Part shown: in pieces, positions 18,802-26,771 of the stretch
Numbering within the stretch: position 1 is the stretch's first letter
Layout of the letters: every line of letters begins with the position of its first letter
Assembly: GCA_963837365.1 (NCBI GenBank)
Contig: CAWIMW010000001.1
Span: forward strand, 868,001 to 932,000
DNA length: 64,000 bases
Direction: 5' to 3'
Source: CAWBXL01 sp963837365
Lineage (GTDB): Bacteria > Acidobacteriota > Terriglobia > Terriglobales > Acidobacteriaceae
Notes under the pieces: model-generated
The model's input: the letters and a program-made list of their open reading frames with translations, nothing else
Told to the model about the DNA's origin: nothing
Database searches by the model: none
Made by a program: the position numbers and the translations under genes

Positions 18802-19782
18802 ATGAGCGACTCGGTGGTTGACATCCAGGGAAGACACCTCAAGCTCACCAACCTGGAGAAAGTCCTATATCCCGCCGCTGAGTTCACCAAAGGGCAAGTC
18901 ATTGACTACTACGCCAGAGTGGCACCCGTTTTAGTTCCCCATTTGCACGGTCGCCCTCTGACCCTCAAGCGCTATCCAAACGGGGTGGACGCTCAATTCT
19001 TTTTTGAAAAGAACGCCACCCAGCACCGTCCCGAGTGGATCAAGACCACGCCGATTTGGAGCGAAGGCAACCACCGCACCGTCAATTATCTGCTGGCCAA
19101 CGATCTGCCCACCATGGTGTGGATTGCAAACCTGGCTGGCATCGAACTGCATCCGTCGCTTTCTTTGGCAAAGCAGATGGATCGTCCCACCATGCTGGTA
19201 TTCGATCTCGACCCTGGCCCGCCTGCCGACATCGTGCAGTGCTGCCAGGTTGGAGTCTGGCTGCGGGAAATCTTCGATCACTTCAAGTTGCAGAGCTTTC
19301 CCAAGACCTCCGGCTCCAAAGGGCTTCAGGTATATGTTCCGCTGAACACGCCCACAAACTACGATGTGACCAAGTCCTTCGCCCAGGCTCTGGCGCGACT
19401 TCTCGAAACCGAACACAGAGAGCTCGTTGTGTCGGATATGAAGAAACAATTGCGCACGGGGAAGGTGCTGGTGGATTGGAGTCAGAACGACCAGCACAAG
19501 ACCACCATCGGAGTATATTCACTGCGCGCGCGTGAGCGCCCCACTGTGTCCACTCCCGTGAAGTGGGAAGAGGTCGAGCAGTGCCTCAAAAAGAAAGACG
19601 CGAAAATATTGGTGTTTGAAGCCGATAAAGTCCTCGCTCGTGTCGGGAAAATGGGCGACTTGTTCGCTCCGGTACTGACCCTCAAACAGAAACTCCCCAA
19701 CCTTCCCGGCCTGGACCTCGCAGCCCAGGCGGAGAAAAAAGCTTCTCGCCCGCGCACCGGCAAACGGAAGCGCAAGGTATAA
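18802..19782 (+). CDS. Stand-alone LigD-type polymerase/primase domain protein
   Basis: This 326-residue protein matches the archaeo-eukaryotic primase-like polymerase domain of LigD, which fills gaps in bacterial non-homologous end joining. Visible landmarks are LTNLEKVLYP near the start, GRPLTLKRYPNGVD, the catalytic DLDPG (~residue 134), the SGSKGLQVYVPL nucleotide-binding segment and VLVDWSQND with a further catalytic Asp. No ligase or phosphoesterase domain is attached, and no ku gene is in the window, so partners must be encoded elsewhere. The basic tail KKASRPRTGKRKRKV could help DNA binding. It sits 12 bases upstream of the DUF72 gene and is probably co-transcribed with it. Confidence 0.9.
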   Translation: MSDSVVDIQGRHLKLTNLEKVLYPAAEFTKGQVIDYYARVAPVLVPHLHGRPLTLKRYPNGVDAQFFFEKNATQHRPEWIKTTPIWSEGNHRTVNYLLANDLPTMVWIANLAGIELHPSLSLAKQMDRPTMLVFDLDPGPPADIVQCCQVGVWLREIFDHFKLQSFPKTSGSKGLQVYVPLNTPTNYDVTKSFAQALARLLETEHRELVVSDMKKQLRTGKVLVDWSQNDQHKTTIGVYSLRARERPTVSTPVKWEEVEQCLKKKDAKILVFEADKVLARVGKMGDLFAPVLTLKQKLPNLPGLDLAAQAEKKASRPRTGKRKRKV

Positions 19783-19794
19783 ACTGAACCCGAT

Positions 19795-20514
19795 ATGGCT
19801 CAACTCTATGCTGGGACCTCAGGATGGGCGTATCCCAACTGGAAGCCTGATTTTTATCCCGCAAAGCTGGCACAAGCCAAGTTTCTCGGTTACTACGCCA
19901 CGCAATTGAATGCCGTTGAGGTGAACTTCACCTTCCGCCAGTTAGTAAAAGACACCACCATTCAGAAATGGATTGAAGGGACCCCTGCTGGATTCTGTTT
20001 CAGCCCGAAAGCCCATCAAGTCATCACCCACATCAAGCGGCTGAAGAATATACAAGACTTCCTGCCACGCTTTCTGCGGACACTCGAGCCGCTGGCCCAG
20101 GCGGGAAAGATCGGTCCGGTCCTGTTTCAGCTGCCGCCAAACTTCAAAATGGAGCTCAGCGTTCTTGAAGAATTCCTGGCGACGCTGCCTCGCGGGGTGA
20201 AAGCCGCGTTTGAATTCCGCCACGATTCCTGGTTTTCCGACGACGCATTCGCGCTCTTGAAGAAACACAACCGCGCTATCTGCGTGGCTGAAACCGAAGA
20301 GCGGGTGACGCCCGACGTGGTGACCGCTGATTTCTGTTACTACCGCTACCGTAAGGCGGAATACACTCCGGACGAGCGCCGCAGCATGCTTGGCCGTATT
20401 CGCGCGCACTTGCAGCAGGGAAGAGACGTTTACGGCTACTTCAAGCACGAAGAGACGCCGCAAGGGGCTTTATATGCGGTCGAAATCCTGAAGGAAATCC
20501 ACAAGCAGGGATAG
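19795..20514 (+). CDS. DUF72 (YecE-like) family protein
   Basis: This 239-residue protein has the family opening YAGTSGWAYPNWKPDFYP, the ATQLNAVEVNFTFRQL strand, a central ALFEFRHDSW-like motif (here AAFEFRHDSWFSDD) and YGYFKHEETPQGALYAVEIL at the end. DUF72 proteins have a TIM-barrel fold; their biochemical role is unknown. Its place directly after the LigD-type polymerase suggests, but does not prove, a link to DNA repair. No strong ribosome binding site is seen, so translation may be coupled to the upstream gene. Confidence 0.9.
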   Translation: MAQLYAGTSGWAYPNWKPDFYPAKLAQAKFLGYYATQLNAVEVNFTFRQLVKDTTIQKWIEGTPAGFCFSPKAHQVITHIKRLKNIQDFLPRFLRTLEPLAQAGKIGPVLFQLPPNFKMELSVLEEFLATLPRGVKAAFEFRHDSWFSDDAFALLKKHNRAICVAETEERVTPDVVTADFCYYRYRKAEYTPDERRSMLGRIRAHLQQGRDVYGYFKHEETPQGALYAVEILKEIHKQG

Positions 20515-20564
20515 AATCCCCATCGCTACTTCTCTCAGCGTCCGATAACGCGCATACTGATTCA

Positions 20565-21518
20565 GTGTCTGCCGAAGTAAATTCCCGCATCATCGCTGGT
20601 TTTCTCGACTACCTCAGGATCGAGAAAGGGCTTGCCCCGTTGACTTTGTCCGCCTACACCAGCGACATCGTGCAATTTGCAGACTTCTTGCAGAAACGGA
20701 AGCGGACGCTGCTCACCGCGCGACGTGAAGGCGTCCGTGAATTCATCCAGCAATTGTTCGCGAACTCCGTGGATGGCCGTTCTGTCGGACGAAAGCTTTC
20801 GGCGTTGCGCCACCTGTATAAATATCTCTTGCTGGACAAGGCCATAGCTCACGATCCCACTCTGAACATCGATTCTCCCAAGCAATGGAAAGTGCTGCCG
20901 AAGGCCCTTGCGCGAGGTGAGATGGAAACCATCCTGCGCGGTCCGCGGCAAACTTCGAACCGAAAAGAGTCCGCGGCAATCTCGCTCCGTGACCGTGCCA
21001 TGCTGGAGATGTTCTACGCAGGCGCGCTGCGGGTTTCAGAAATCGCCGGGGTCAAACTCGAAGATCTAAAGCTTGAAATGGGATATGTCTTAGTGCGCGG
21101 CAAGGGCGACAAAGAGCGCATTGTTCCGCTCGGCCGCTCCGCGCAGGATTCGCTGACCGCCTACATGAAAGATTCGCGCCCCATATTAACGGCAGGGAAG
21201 AGTTCCCCATTCCTTTTTCTTGGGCGTGGGGCGCGCAAGCTGACCCGCCAGCGAATCTGGCAGATGGTCCGGGCAGCATCCGCCGGCACCGGCCGCAAGG
21301 CAAGCCCCCATATGCTGCGTCACAGCTGTGCCACCCACATGGTGGAAAACGGAGCAGACTTGCGCACGGTTCAAACCATCCTAGGTCATGCCGATATTTC
21401 TACGACGCAGGTCTACACACACGTGGCCCTGGATCGCCTGAAGAGTGTGTACCTGAACCATCACCCACGTGCGAAGGCCCAACTGAGAACTGGGAACCGA
21501 AAACTGAGAACTGGATAA
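20565..21518 (+). CDS. Tyrosine recombinase, XerC/XerD family (first of a tandem pair)
   Basis: This 317-residue protein has an N-terminal SAM-like core-binding domain (FLDYLRIEKGLAPLTLSAY) and a C-terminal catalytic domain. The catalytic set is complete: R in ALRVSEIAG, K in RGKGDKERIVPLG, HxxR in HMLRHSCATH, H in LGHADISTTQ and the nucleophile in QVYTHV. Xer proteins resolve chromosome dimers at dif. The GTG start is the first plausible codon. A second xer-like gene follows after 31 bases, and the last codons run through a short GAGAACTG repeat. Which one is XerC and which XerD cannot be decided by eye. Confidence 0.93.
   Translation: MSAEVNSRIIAGFLDYLRIEKGLAPLTLSAYTSDIVQFADFLQKRKRTLLTARREGVREFIQQLFANSVDGRSVGRKLSALRHLYKYLLLDKAIAHDPTLNIDSPKQWKVLPKALARGEMETILRGPRQTSNRKESAAISLRDRAMLEMFYAGALRVSEIAGVKLEDLKLEMGYVLVRGKGDKERIVPLGRSAQDSLTAYMKDSRPILTAGKSSPFLFLGRGARKLTRQRIWQMVRAASAGTGRKASPHMLRHSCATHMVENGADLRTVQTILGHADISTTQVYTHVALDRLKSVYLNHHPRAKAQLRTGNRKLRTG
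21483..21517. repeat. GAGAACTG micro-repeat at the 3' end of the first xer gene
   Basis: The motif ACTGAGAACTGG occurs twice here with a degenerate middle copy (GGGAACCGAAA). It encodes the last residues of the recombinase (LRTGNRKLRTG). The same motif recurs at 34258, 44553 and 51358 near gene ends. Confidence 0.6.
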
Positions 21519-21549
21519 GCCTCCCGCGACACTTACCACGGGAAGTATC

Positions 21550-22464
21550 GTGACCACAATGACAAAACCGGCCACCATCGTTGAAAAGGCGGTAGCGCAA
21601 TTTTTGGCGACCCTGCGCGAACGCAACGCCTCCGCGCACACGATCAAAGCTTATACAGGGGACTTGAAGGAATTTTGCTCGTACATCGGTTCCCGCAACT
21701 GGCCCACGATTGATCATCTAGCGATCCGCGGATTTCTATCGCATCTCTATGAGAAAGGACTCGGCAAGACTTCCGTGGCCCGCTCTTTGGCTGCCGTGCG
21801 CTCGCTCTACCGCTGGCTTGCCCAGGAAGGAGTGGTGGAACAAAACCCTGCCGCGTTAGTTTCCACGCCCAAGCTCCCCAAGAAGCTGCCGCGCGTACCC
21901 ACCATTGAAGAAATGAACACGGTGCTGGACGGCGAGATGCCCGAGGTAGCGGCCTTTCCAGAACGCGATCAGTTGATGCTGGAACTGCTCTACAGCTGCG
22001 GTATTCGTAACTCAGAGTTAGTCAGCATCAATCTTGAGGACATCAGCTTAAGCGCGGAGGCAATCCTGATTCGCGGCAAAGGAAAAAAGGAACGGTATGT
22101 TCCGTTTGGGGACTCTGTGAAATCCGCTCTGGCGCCATATTTGCCAAAGCGTCAGCAGATCCTGATGGGGAAGAAGGGCCATCTGCCCGCCTTACTGGTC
22201 AATCAACGTGGCGGGAGGCTCACCACCCGCAGCGTCGGCCGCATCATTAAGAAAATTGCAGTCGCCAAGGGACTCTCTCCCGACGTTCATCCCCACACCT
22301 TGCGTCACGCCTTCGGCACTCATTTACTCGAAGAGGGCGCCGATCTGCGTGCCATCCAGGAAATGCTCGGTCACGAACGTCTCTCGACTACGCAACGCTA
22401 TACGCAGCTTTCTATGAAGCATGTCTTACAGGTTTACGATCAAACCCACCCACGGGCCAAATAG
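21550..22464 (+). CDS. Tyrosine recombinase, XerC/XerD family (second of a tandem pair)
   Basis: This 304-residue recombinase has the same two-domain layout as its neighbour and a full catalytic set: R in CGIRNSELVSI, K in RGKGKKERYVPFG, HxxR in HTLRHAFGTH, H in LGHERLSTTQ, and Y in QRYTQLS. The C-terminus HPRAK is shared with the first copy. The GTG at 21550 has GGAAG upstream; an ATG nine bases later is the alternative start. XerC and XerD genes are usually unlinked, so a tandem pair may be a complete XerCD set or a duplication. Confidence 0.93.
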   Translation: MTTMTKPATIVEKAVAQFLATLRERNASAHTIKAYTGDLKEFCSYIGSRNWPTIDHLAIRGFLSHLYEKGLGKTSVARSLAAVRSLYRWLAQEGVVEQNPAALVSTPKLPKKLPRVPTIEEMNTVLDGEMPEVAAFPERDQLMLELLYSCGIRNSELVSINLEDISLSAEAILIRGKGKKERYVPFGDSVKSALAPYLPKRQQILMGKKGHLPALLVNQRGGRLTTRSVGRIIKKIAVAKGLSPDVHPHTLRHAFGTHLLEEGADLRAIQEMLGHERLSTTQRYTQLSMKHVLQVYDQTHPRAK

Positions 22465-22471
22465 GAACAGC

Positions 22472-25213
22472 TCAGTTCTTACTTTGAAGATCTCGCCACA
22501 TCTCGATTACCCGAGCCTTAAGTTCGGACGTTAGTTCTGCATATGCGGTCTCGGAAGCTTGAGCTTCCGGCGGCGGGCAAATTGGCTCACCAAACTTAAT
22601 GCGGAACTTAGTCAGTTTCTGGAAGAAATATTTCCCTCGCGGCCAGGCTTCATAAAATCCCTCAATGGCCACCGGCACGATCGCTACCTGCATATGCACT
22701 GAAAGAATTGCCGCCCCCTTCCGGAATGTCTTGGGAGTGCCATCAATGGAGCGCTCACCTTCCGGATAAAGAATCAAGGTTCGCCCATGCCGCAGCCCAG
22801 ATGCCGCGGCCCGCATGGCAGGAACCAGGTTGGCATCGGGATCCACCACCACCACCCGTATCCATCGGGCCAAGCGGCGCATGAAGACGGAGCCGAAAAT
22901 CTCGCTGGTTCCCACGGCAAAACTCTTGCTGAAAACATTCCAGGGAAGAAGGCTGGCCAAAACCACCGGGTCAATAAAACTTTGATGGTTGGAGGAGATA
23001 ATCACTGGCCGGTCGGTGGGAAGTTTTTCCAACCCTTCAACCCGCAATTGATAAAGATCAAGGGCCACCAATTGCAGAAGCCGCGTTACCACGAACCAGA
23101 ACACTTCAGAAATTGGACGCGGCTTAATGAGGGCTTGCACTTCAGGATCAGCGGATTCTTCTCGAAATACCTCGCTCCATCCGGCAAACTGTGTCCGCTT
23201 GTGAACTTTGCCGCTTCCCGCGCTCTGTAACACCGCCTCCACCAGTTGGCGCACGGTATAGATATTGGCAATCTCTGTCTCGGGAACATCTCCTCCCAAC
23301 CCATTTTCTAGCGCCACGAGCAGTTCCACCCGCTGCATGGAGTCGAGACCAAGGTCGAGTTCCAGGTTATAGTCAGGGCGGATTTGTGAGAGCTCCGAAC
23401 GCGAAGACTCTTTGACGATAGATAGTGCCCGTTGTACAGTAGCGTCATCCAGCCAGACCTTTTCTTCATCGGTAAGCGGTTTCTCACTCGAAACGTCAGG
23501 CGAGCCGCTTGCCCCCTGGTTCGCCAGCACACGTTTCTCAATTTCAAAGCGCTTTATCTTGCGGGTTGTGGTGCGTGGCAAGTCATCCTGCCATATTTCA
23601 TAGCCTGCAATGCGCTTGGTTGAAGCCATTTGGGAAGAAAGATTTTCGATATCGAAACGAATAACTTCCTTGGTATTGACGATCTTGCGTTCTTTCAACA
23701 CTTCAAAATTAGGAACAACCACCGCATAAAGCCGGTCGGACATGGGATCGCCGGGATTCGCCTCAATCCCCATCACACAAATTTCCTTGATTAGCGGCGA
23801 CTTCAAATAGTGGGCCTCGATCTCCTCGGGATAAACATTCTTGCCATTGCTAAGAACAATGACTTCCTTCTTGCGGCCGGTGATAAACAGGTTGCCATTC
23901 TTGTCGAAGTATCCGATGTCGCCGGTGTAGAGCCAGCCTTCGCGCAAGACTGCATCGGTAGCATCGCGCCGGTTCCAGTAACCTTTCATCACGATCGGTC
24001 CGTGAATCGCAATCTCTCCGGTCGGCGGCCCGTCTTCCTGCGGCTGGGGATCAACAATCTTTGCCTCTCCACCGGGCAGCGGCTTGCCCACCGAGCCGAT
24101 CACGTTGTCGTCAGGATGCGTGGCAAACGCTCCTCCGCAGGTTTCAGTCAGTCCGTAAGCCTGCAAGACATCAATTCCGAGATCATAGAAGTCGCGTCCG
24201 ATTTGCGGGTCGAAGCGTGAGCCTCCGGTCACCAGAAAGCGCATCCGGCGGCCAAAGGTGTCATGGATTTTTCCGAACCACATTGGCCCGGCGTTGATGC
24301 CAAACCGGCGCAGCCAGTGGTTGACCTGCATCAAGAAATGCAGCATTCGTACCATCAGCATTCCCCGCTTGGCGGCTTCTTTGAAAATGCGCTCGTGAAT
24401 CAGGTAGAAAAACTGCGGCACCACTGCGAAAGCTGTGATGTTCCGCTCGCGTAATGCGCGCAAGAGTTCGGTGGTATTGAGAGTTTCCAGATAAACTACC
24501 CGCGCTCCGTTTGCCAAGGGAAGCAGCAGGTTTGCCATCTGGGCAAGCGAGTGAAACAGTGGCAGGATGCCAAGAACGGCATCGTCCGGCCCAAGCTCAG
24601 CCCAGCCGCGGACGGCCGCCACTTCTCCCAGCATGTTTCCATGAGTGAGCATTACGCCCTTGGGATCAGCGGTCGTGCCTGAGGTGTAAAGAATTACGGC
24701 AACAGAATCCGTATCAGGAGACGCGGGAAGAAACCCCTCGGGCCCGGCAGCAAGGATCTCATCAAGAGAGAATTGTGCTTGGGTTTGTGCTTGTGTGGAG
24801 GCAAGCGACTCGCCCGCCCGTAGTAAAACAATCTTAATCCCAGATTCCCGTACTGCTTGAGCTGTCGCAGGGAGATGCTTGGGATCACAAAACAGCCATG
24901 AACTCCCACTATCCTTGACTAGCTTGGCCACCTGGTCGGCATGAAACGCCGTGTCCAGCGGAACCGCAATATGCCCGGCCGCAATGATCCCTAAATAAAC
25001 CGCCACCCATCGCGGATGGTTCTCCGCCAAAATGGCACACCGGGAACCGAGCTCCAGGCGCTGTTGTTGCAGCCAGCGCGCCACAGATTCAGCCATCCGC
25101 CGCAATTCGGCGTAGTTGAAGGCCTCAAGCTCTTCGCCCCGCTGGATTTCCAGCGCAATATTTTGCGGCCAGCGTTCCTCGCATTCCACAAACAGGTCGT
25201 AAAAGGTCGCCAT
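22472..25213 (-). CDS. Fused long-chain acyl-AMP ligase / acyl carrier / acyltransferase (Aas-like)
   Basis: This 913-residue protein has three parts. The N-terminal AMP-forming acyl ligase (about 1-560) shows LYTSGTTADPKGVMLTHGN, QAYGLTETCGG, GWLYTGDIGYFD and TGRKKEVIV. A carrier domain follows with the phosphopantetheine site LGLDSMQR (Ser ~622). The C-terminal PlsC acyltransferase (about 690-913) has NHQSFIDP (HX4D) and LYPEGERSIDG. Activated fatty acid could thus be loaded on the internal carrier and passed to lysophospholipid or glycerol phosphate. It is longer than E. coli Aas because of the carrier domain and has the reverse domain order. It converges on the second xer gene with only 7 bases between the stops. 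Confidence 0.88.
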   Translation of the reverse strand: MATFYDLFVECEERWPQNIALEIQRGEELEAFNYAELRRMAESVARWLQQQRLELGSRCAILAENHPRWVAVYLGIIAAGHIAVPLDTAFHADQVAKLVKDSGSSWLFCDPKHLPATAQAVRESGIKIVLLRAGESLASTQAQTQAQFSLDEILAAGPEGFLPASPDTDSVAVILYTSGTTADPKGVMLTHGNMLGEVAAVRGWAELGPDDAVLGILPLFHSLAQMANLLLPLANGARVVYLETLNTTELLRALRERNITAFAVVPQFFYLIHERIFKEAAKRGMLMVRMLHFLMQVNHWLRRFGINAGPMWFGKIHDTFGRRMRFLVTGGSRFDPQIGRDFYDLGIDVLQAYGLTETCGGAFATHPDDNVIGSVGKPLPGGEAKIVDPQPQEDGPPTGEIAIHGPIVMKGYWNRRDATDAVLREGWLYTGDIGYFDKNGNLFITGRKKEVIVLSNGKNVYPEEIEAHYLKSPLIKEICVMGIEANPGDPMSDRLYAVVVPNFEVLKERKIVNTKEVIRFDIENLSSQMASTKRIAGYEIWQDDLPRTTTRKIKRFEIEKRVLANQGASGSPDVSSEKPLTDEEKVWLDDATVQRALSIVKESSRSELSQIRPDYNLELDLGLDSMQRVELLVALENGLGGDVPETEIANIYTVRQLVEAVLQSAGSGKVHKRTQFAGWSEVFREESADPEVQALIKPRPISEVFWFVVTRLLQLVALDLYQLRVEGLEKLPTDRPVIISSNHQSFIDPVVLASLLPWNVFSKSFAVGTSEIFGSVFMRRLARWIRVVVVDPDANLVPAMRAAASGLRHGRTLILYPEGERSIDGTPKTFRKGAAILSVHMQVAIVPVAIEGFYEAWPRGKYFFQKLTKFRIKFGEPICPPPEAQASETAYAELTSELKARVIEMWRDLQSKN

Positions 25214-25267
25214 GGGTCGAGGGGAATATACCTGAAAGAGCTTATCTTGTGTGGGTGGTGTGAGGTC

Positions 25268-25292
25268 GTGTGGAGGCGGGGCTTGCCCCGCC
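25268..25292. repeat. GTGTGGAGGCGGGGCTTGCC hairpin repeat, copy A
   Basis: The stem GGCGGGGC/GCCCCGCC with loop TT forms a strong hairpin preceded by GTGTGGA. Almost identical copies lie at 32562 and inside leuS at 42544. Confidence 0.7.
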
Positions 25293-25328
25293 CCATCTTA
25301 AGGCAAAATAGACATAGTCGGCCATGAA

Positions 25329-25344
25329 TGATATCATGATATCA
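25329..25344. promoter_or_regulatory. Operator-like 16-bp palindrome upstream of the FitAB-like pair
   Basis: TGATATCATGATATCA is a perfect palindrome ending 16 bases before the antitoxin ATG. Autoregulated FitAB/VapBC operons bind TGATA-type inverted repeats at this position, so it is very probably the operator. The AT-rich core may also overlap the -10 region. Confidence 0.7.
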
Positions 25345-25360
25345 AATCAAGGACTGGCCC

Positions 25361-25606
25361 ATGGCCCAATTCGTTGTCCGCAAGATCGAGAACGCCGTCA
25401 AATCGCGCCTGCAACGCCGCGCCCAGCGCAATGGCCGCAGCATGGAAGAAGAAGTTCGCGACATCTTGCGCAGTGCGGTATACAGGGACGCCGAACCCGC
25501 CGGTGGACTCGGTACAGAAATCGCCGGCATGTTTACCAAGGCGGGCCTGAATTCCGATATTCCCGAGCTACGCGGCCATCAACCCAGGCCGCCATCATTT
25601 GAATGA
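25361..25606 (+). CDS. FitA/VapB-like antitoxin
   Basis: This 81-residue protein reads MAQFVVRKIENAVKSRLQRR then NGRSMEEEVRDILRSAV. That is the ribbon-helix-helix pattern of FitA-type antitoxins, in which the first strand recognises the operator. The C-terminal part (LNSDIPELRGHQPRPPSFE) should wrap around the toxin. The stop overlaps the toxin ATG by 4 bp. A perfect palindrome lies just upstream, as expected for autorepression. Confidence 0.88.
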   Translation: MAQFVVRKIENAVKSRLQRRAQRNGRSMEEEVRDILRSAVYRDAEPAGGLGTEIAGMFTKAGLNSDIPELRGHQPRPPSFE

Positions 25607-26019
25607 TCATTCTGGACACCAATGTCCTCTCTGCCTTAATGCGCCAAACCCCCGAGCCGGAAGTTGTCACCTGGCTCGACCGTCAACCGCGAACTTCGAT
25701 CTGGACAACCTCCATTACACTGCTCGAAGTCCGATTCGGATTGCAGGTCCTTACTGCCGGAAAGCGGCGCTCCGCCCTAGTCCATGCATTCGATGGATTA
25801 CTGAAGGCGATTGGACATCGCGTTGCTCCTTTTGATTCTGCTGCTGCCGAGCAGGCAGGCGACTTGATGGCATCTCGCCAGAAGAAGGGCCGCCCAGGTG
25901 ATCTGCGCGACACCATGATCGCCGGCATCGTCCTCGCTCATCACGCCACTTTGGCCACCCGAAATACAGCCCACTTCGCCGATCTTTCCGTTTCCGTAGT
26001 AAACCCATGGAATGCCTGA
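25603..26019 (+). CDS. FitB/VapC-like PIN-domain toxin
   Basis: This 138-residue PIN protein has the acidic residues in place: D in IILDTNVLSALM (residue 4), E in LLEVRFGLQ (~45), D in RPGDLRDTMIAGIVLAH (~104) and a last D in FADLSVSVVNPWN. The C-terminal NPW is typical of FitB-type members. It is a probable ribonuclease neutralised by the overlapping upstream antitoxin. Confidence 0.9.
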   Translation: MIILDTNVLSALMRQTPEPEVVTWLDRQPRTSIWTTSITLLEVRFGLQVLTAGKRRSALVHAFDGLLKAIGHRVAPFDSAAAEQAGDLMASRQKKGRPGDLRDTMIAGIVLAHHATLATRNTAHFADLSVSVVNPWNA

Positions 26020-26061
26020 TTTGTTGGCCCGCACACCCTGGTCTTAAAGTATTCTTTTGCA

Positions 26062-26652
26062 GTGCTGGGAATTACTTTGCGTTTTCACCTTCTTCTGCTT
26101 TTGTCGATTGCCGTACTCCGGCTGACGGCCAATACTGCCCAGGCCCAGACCTGCGGAGAAATATCAGGACCGCAGAGCCTGGAAGATGCCTACATCAAAC
26201 AGCCGGCCCCGCTGATTTTTGGAGACCACTATCAGGTCCCGCGCATGCGTATCCGATTTCTCGATCAAGCGACTGGACAGACGCTAAAAGCCGTAAGCGT
26301 AAAAATCCACTACCGCTGGCGCTGGCTGGAATACCCGTACTCCGAACATGCTTGGGGAGCGTGGTCCCAGGCCGCCGATTCCTGTACCTGCCATCCTGAC
26401 AAAGATGGCTGGATCGAGGTCCCAGCCCATGAGGTAGTACCTCGCGGCTGGTACGATGGCAAATACACCCGCTGGCCGTATTCAAAAAAGCCGCGTTTCG
26501 AGCGGGTCGAGATCGTGGCTTTGACGGGGAACTTTGCCCGCACCAGCATCGCGCCCAAAGATCTGCAACAATTTGAAAAACACCAACTTGTGATTACCGT
26601 GCAGGATGGCTGGAAAACCACAATCCAGTGGCAACCTTCTTCCAGCCCCTAG
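26062..26652 (+). CDS. Secreted hypothetical protein
   Basis: A signal peptide (FHLLLLLSIAVLRLTANTAQAQ) is followed by about 165 residues of unknown function. MRIRFLDQATGQTLKAVSVKIHYRW and GWIEVPAHEVVPRGWYDGKY suggest a beta-sandwich domain of the kind that carries extracellular decorations. Two Cys in CTCHP and one near the mature N-terminus could form a disulfide. The start is GTG; no ATG is available before the signal peptide. It has no clear operon partner and ends about 120 bases before secA. Confidence 0.6.
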   Translation: MLGITLRFHLLLLLSIAVLRLTANTAQAQTCGEISGPQSLEDAYIKQPAPLIFGDHYQVPRMRIRFLDQATGQTLKAVSVKIHYRWRWLEYPYSEHAWGAWSQAADSCTCHPDKDGWIEVPAHEVVPRGWYDGKYTRWPYSKKPRFERVEIVALTGNFARTSIAPKDLQQFEKHQLVITVQDGWKTTIQWQPSSSP

Positions 26653-26771
26653 CTCCGCCCGGCGTATCCGTGATTCAGCCACGGCCCTGCTACTGGGCCT
26701 CAGCTTTCGCATCTAATATGCTAGGCTCTTAAAGAGGCTGGCAGAAGCGCCTCTAAAAGGATTCTCAAGCT

